Below are positions 62,516 through 64,000 of a DNA stretch of 64,000 bases, piece by piece. The position numbers and the translations under genes are program-made. Source of the stretch: Forficula auricularia (taxonomy: Eukaryota > Arthropoda > Insecta > Dermaptera > Forficulidae); assembly GCA_024734495.1 (NCBI GenBank), contig JALMQS010000061.1:9342286-9406285 (forward strand), in the 5' to 3' direction. The number at the start of each line of letters is the position of its first letter. Positions within the stretch are counted from its first letter, which is position 1. Below the pieces are notes generated by a model. It was not told where the DNA came from. It searched no databases and saw only the letters and a list, made by a program, of their open reading frames with translations.

Positions 62516-64000
62516 AAACCTTAATTTTATATATATATAGTGCGTTGTTAATTTTCCGGAAAAGCTATGTTTTCTAATTTCCTCGTTCTTAGAATTTTTC
62601 TTCAATCATTTATTAAAAGTAATAGTTTGTGTATATTAATATAATCGAAACTCTTAGTAACTTTATCTTTGAATCAGAATGTCTTCTTAAAAGAAAAAAA
62701 GAAAATAATCATTTTCTTTTTAACTAACTAATTCCTCGTTTATTATTAATTAATATCCTGAAAATGAAGTGAGTTTCAAAATATATATTTTTTCTTATTA
62801 AGTATATAAAATGATAATTTTAATGTTTTAAAGCAATCCTTTGAGACACCGGATAGTTCAAAAGAGAGATGAGATGTTAAGATGAGAAAAATCTATTAAA
62901 TAAACCACAAATGGTTTTGCTTTAAGAAAATAAAAAATAAAATAAAATAAAAATAAATAATAATAAAAAAAAAAGGAAAGAGAAATAAAAAGGAAAAAGA
63001 TATTATACACTCGATTAAAAAAAGGATACGCCTTTTGAATTCGCTGACTGACTTGACGATTATTTTATGATATATTTTTTATGGTACATACTTTCTGTTT
63101 TAGCGATTTATAAAAAGTGGAGATAAAAAGCTCGAGGTAGGTTTTTATTAAACAAAACACGGGTGAATATTTATTCTAAACTTTATATTGGTGTAATTTT
63201 ATTAGGAAAACAATATAATCTCTGCCTTGAAATTACAGGAATATCATTGAATAATTCATAATTTTTGAAATTTTTTAGAAATCTTAGTTAAGTCTCTAGG
63301 ATTACATTGAATCTTGAATTACCGAGGCGTGTATTAAGGGGAACTACTGTATTTTTAAAATAAAAGCAGTTTATTTGTTAGATAATTGACATTAAAAATT
63401 TTAAATGGCTACTATTTTGAAAATAATACAAAATAAAGCCTTGATTTTTGAACTATGGTAATATTTTTCATAACAAATGTATATACTACATCTGGACTCA
63501 ATATTCTATTCATCACAGAAATTATAATTTTTTTAGAATAACAAAACAAAAGGAACGACATTCAGGTAATAAGAAACGTTTTCAAAAATGTGATTAAGTA
63601 TTTTTTTAAATGATGATAGGAATAGGCAGGGAAATGTTGCTCATCAGTCATCATTTAGTATAAGTACACACATGTTGATATCCTACAGCCCTACACTCAC
63701 TACCAAAAATTTGATATGTGCTGATACAGTAACAACAAAGTGTTTGACAAAGAGTTTAAAATTTTTAACTTTATCCTTAATATCTATATTAATGATATGA
63801 GCAAGTAAAAAAGTAAACGTAATCAAGGATAAATTTTATTTCATGATTTTTTAATGTGCCTACAGGTTTAGTTTTAAATGGGCTCCGCTCATGATGTTGT
63901 CAGGTTGTCACGTAGCGCGAATTTGAAATTTTTTCAAGGGAAATTATTTTTTGTGAGTTTATTAATTTTTATCGAAGAATAAAGCTTCCGAATCTCTTTG
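62516..64000. other. Intergenic to window end, nothing recognised
   Basis: AT-rich, with an (A)n(T)-type simple run at 62927-62975. TCTGGACTCAATATTCTATTC at 63488 also occurs (one change) near 6582, a short shared repeat piece. Confidence 0.45.

Overview
This is a gene-poor, strongly AT-rich piece of a eukaryotic nuclear genome, most likely from an insect. Four things point there: RTE-type LINEs with ATG/GAT-repeat tails, a mariner transposase of the kind common in insects, hAT and piggyBac MITEs, and Penelope-like retroelements (PLEs). I could not identify the species. There is no operon, no prokaryotic signal and no CRISPR array. I found no complete host gene, tRNA or rRNA gene. The one stretch that might be host coding sequence is a 33-codon ORF at 32269-32370. 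Most long ORFs here are chance frames or transposon relics.

The window is a nest of transposons. Left part (1-13.2 kb): dispersed repeats, a 52-bp-repeat inverted element (915-1600), a PLE-derived fold-back (1695-2007), hAT-like elements, a TA-flanked DNA transposon interrupted by PLE and mariner pieces (8517-10270), several copies of a block with a Helitron-like 3' hairpin, and a 119-bp satellite (11930-13174) that runs into a 100-N assembly gap. Middle-left (13.3-25.3 kb): LINE reverse-transcriptase relics, another PLE fold-back (16652-16944), a long inverted repeat holding a LINE tail (18893-20472), a Tc1/mariner-type remnant, a piggyBac-like MITE and a rearranged RTE copy. Centre (26.6-40.6 kb): a 2.2-kb inverted-repeat element, PLE terminal repeats, a 1475-bp DNA transposon with a SINE inside, two PLE GIY-YIG endonuclease relics, a pogo/Tigger element carrying an RTE and another repeat, and a piggyBac-like MITE. 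Right part (42-64 kb): a triple nest at 42.9-44.1 kb, more fold-backs, a 5S-rRNA-derived sequence, palindromic MITEs and a hAT element (58000-58850).

The most interesting signal is a recurring hammerhead-ribozyme-like RNA motif: CTGATGA, a short stem II, GAAAC, TATA, then GTC. It sits in PLE terminal repeats at about 9.7, 16.8, 30.3, 35.3, 39.6 and 57.8 kb. Paired stem II substitutions between copies suggest the RNA fold was maintained. Several fold-back elements hold this motif, or diverged versions of it, in head-to-head pairs. PLEs are known to carry hammerhead motifs; the inverted paired arrangement and the diversity of variants within one 64-kb window are the parts worth checking.

All alignments were made by eye. 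Boundaries without target-site duplications are approximate, and family names are inferences from terminal sequences, target duplications and short protein motifs.
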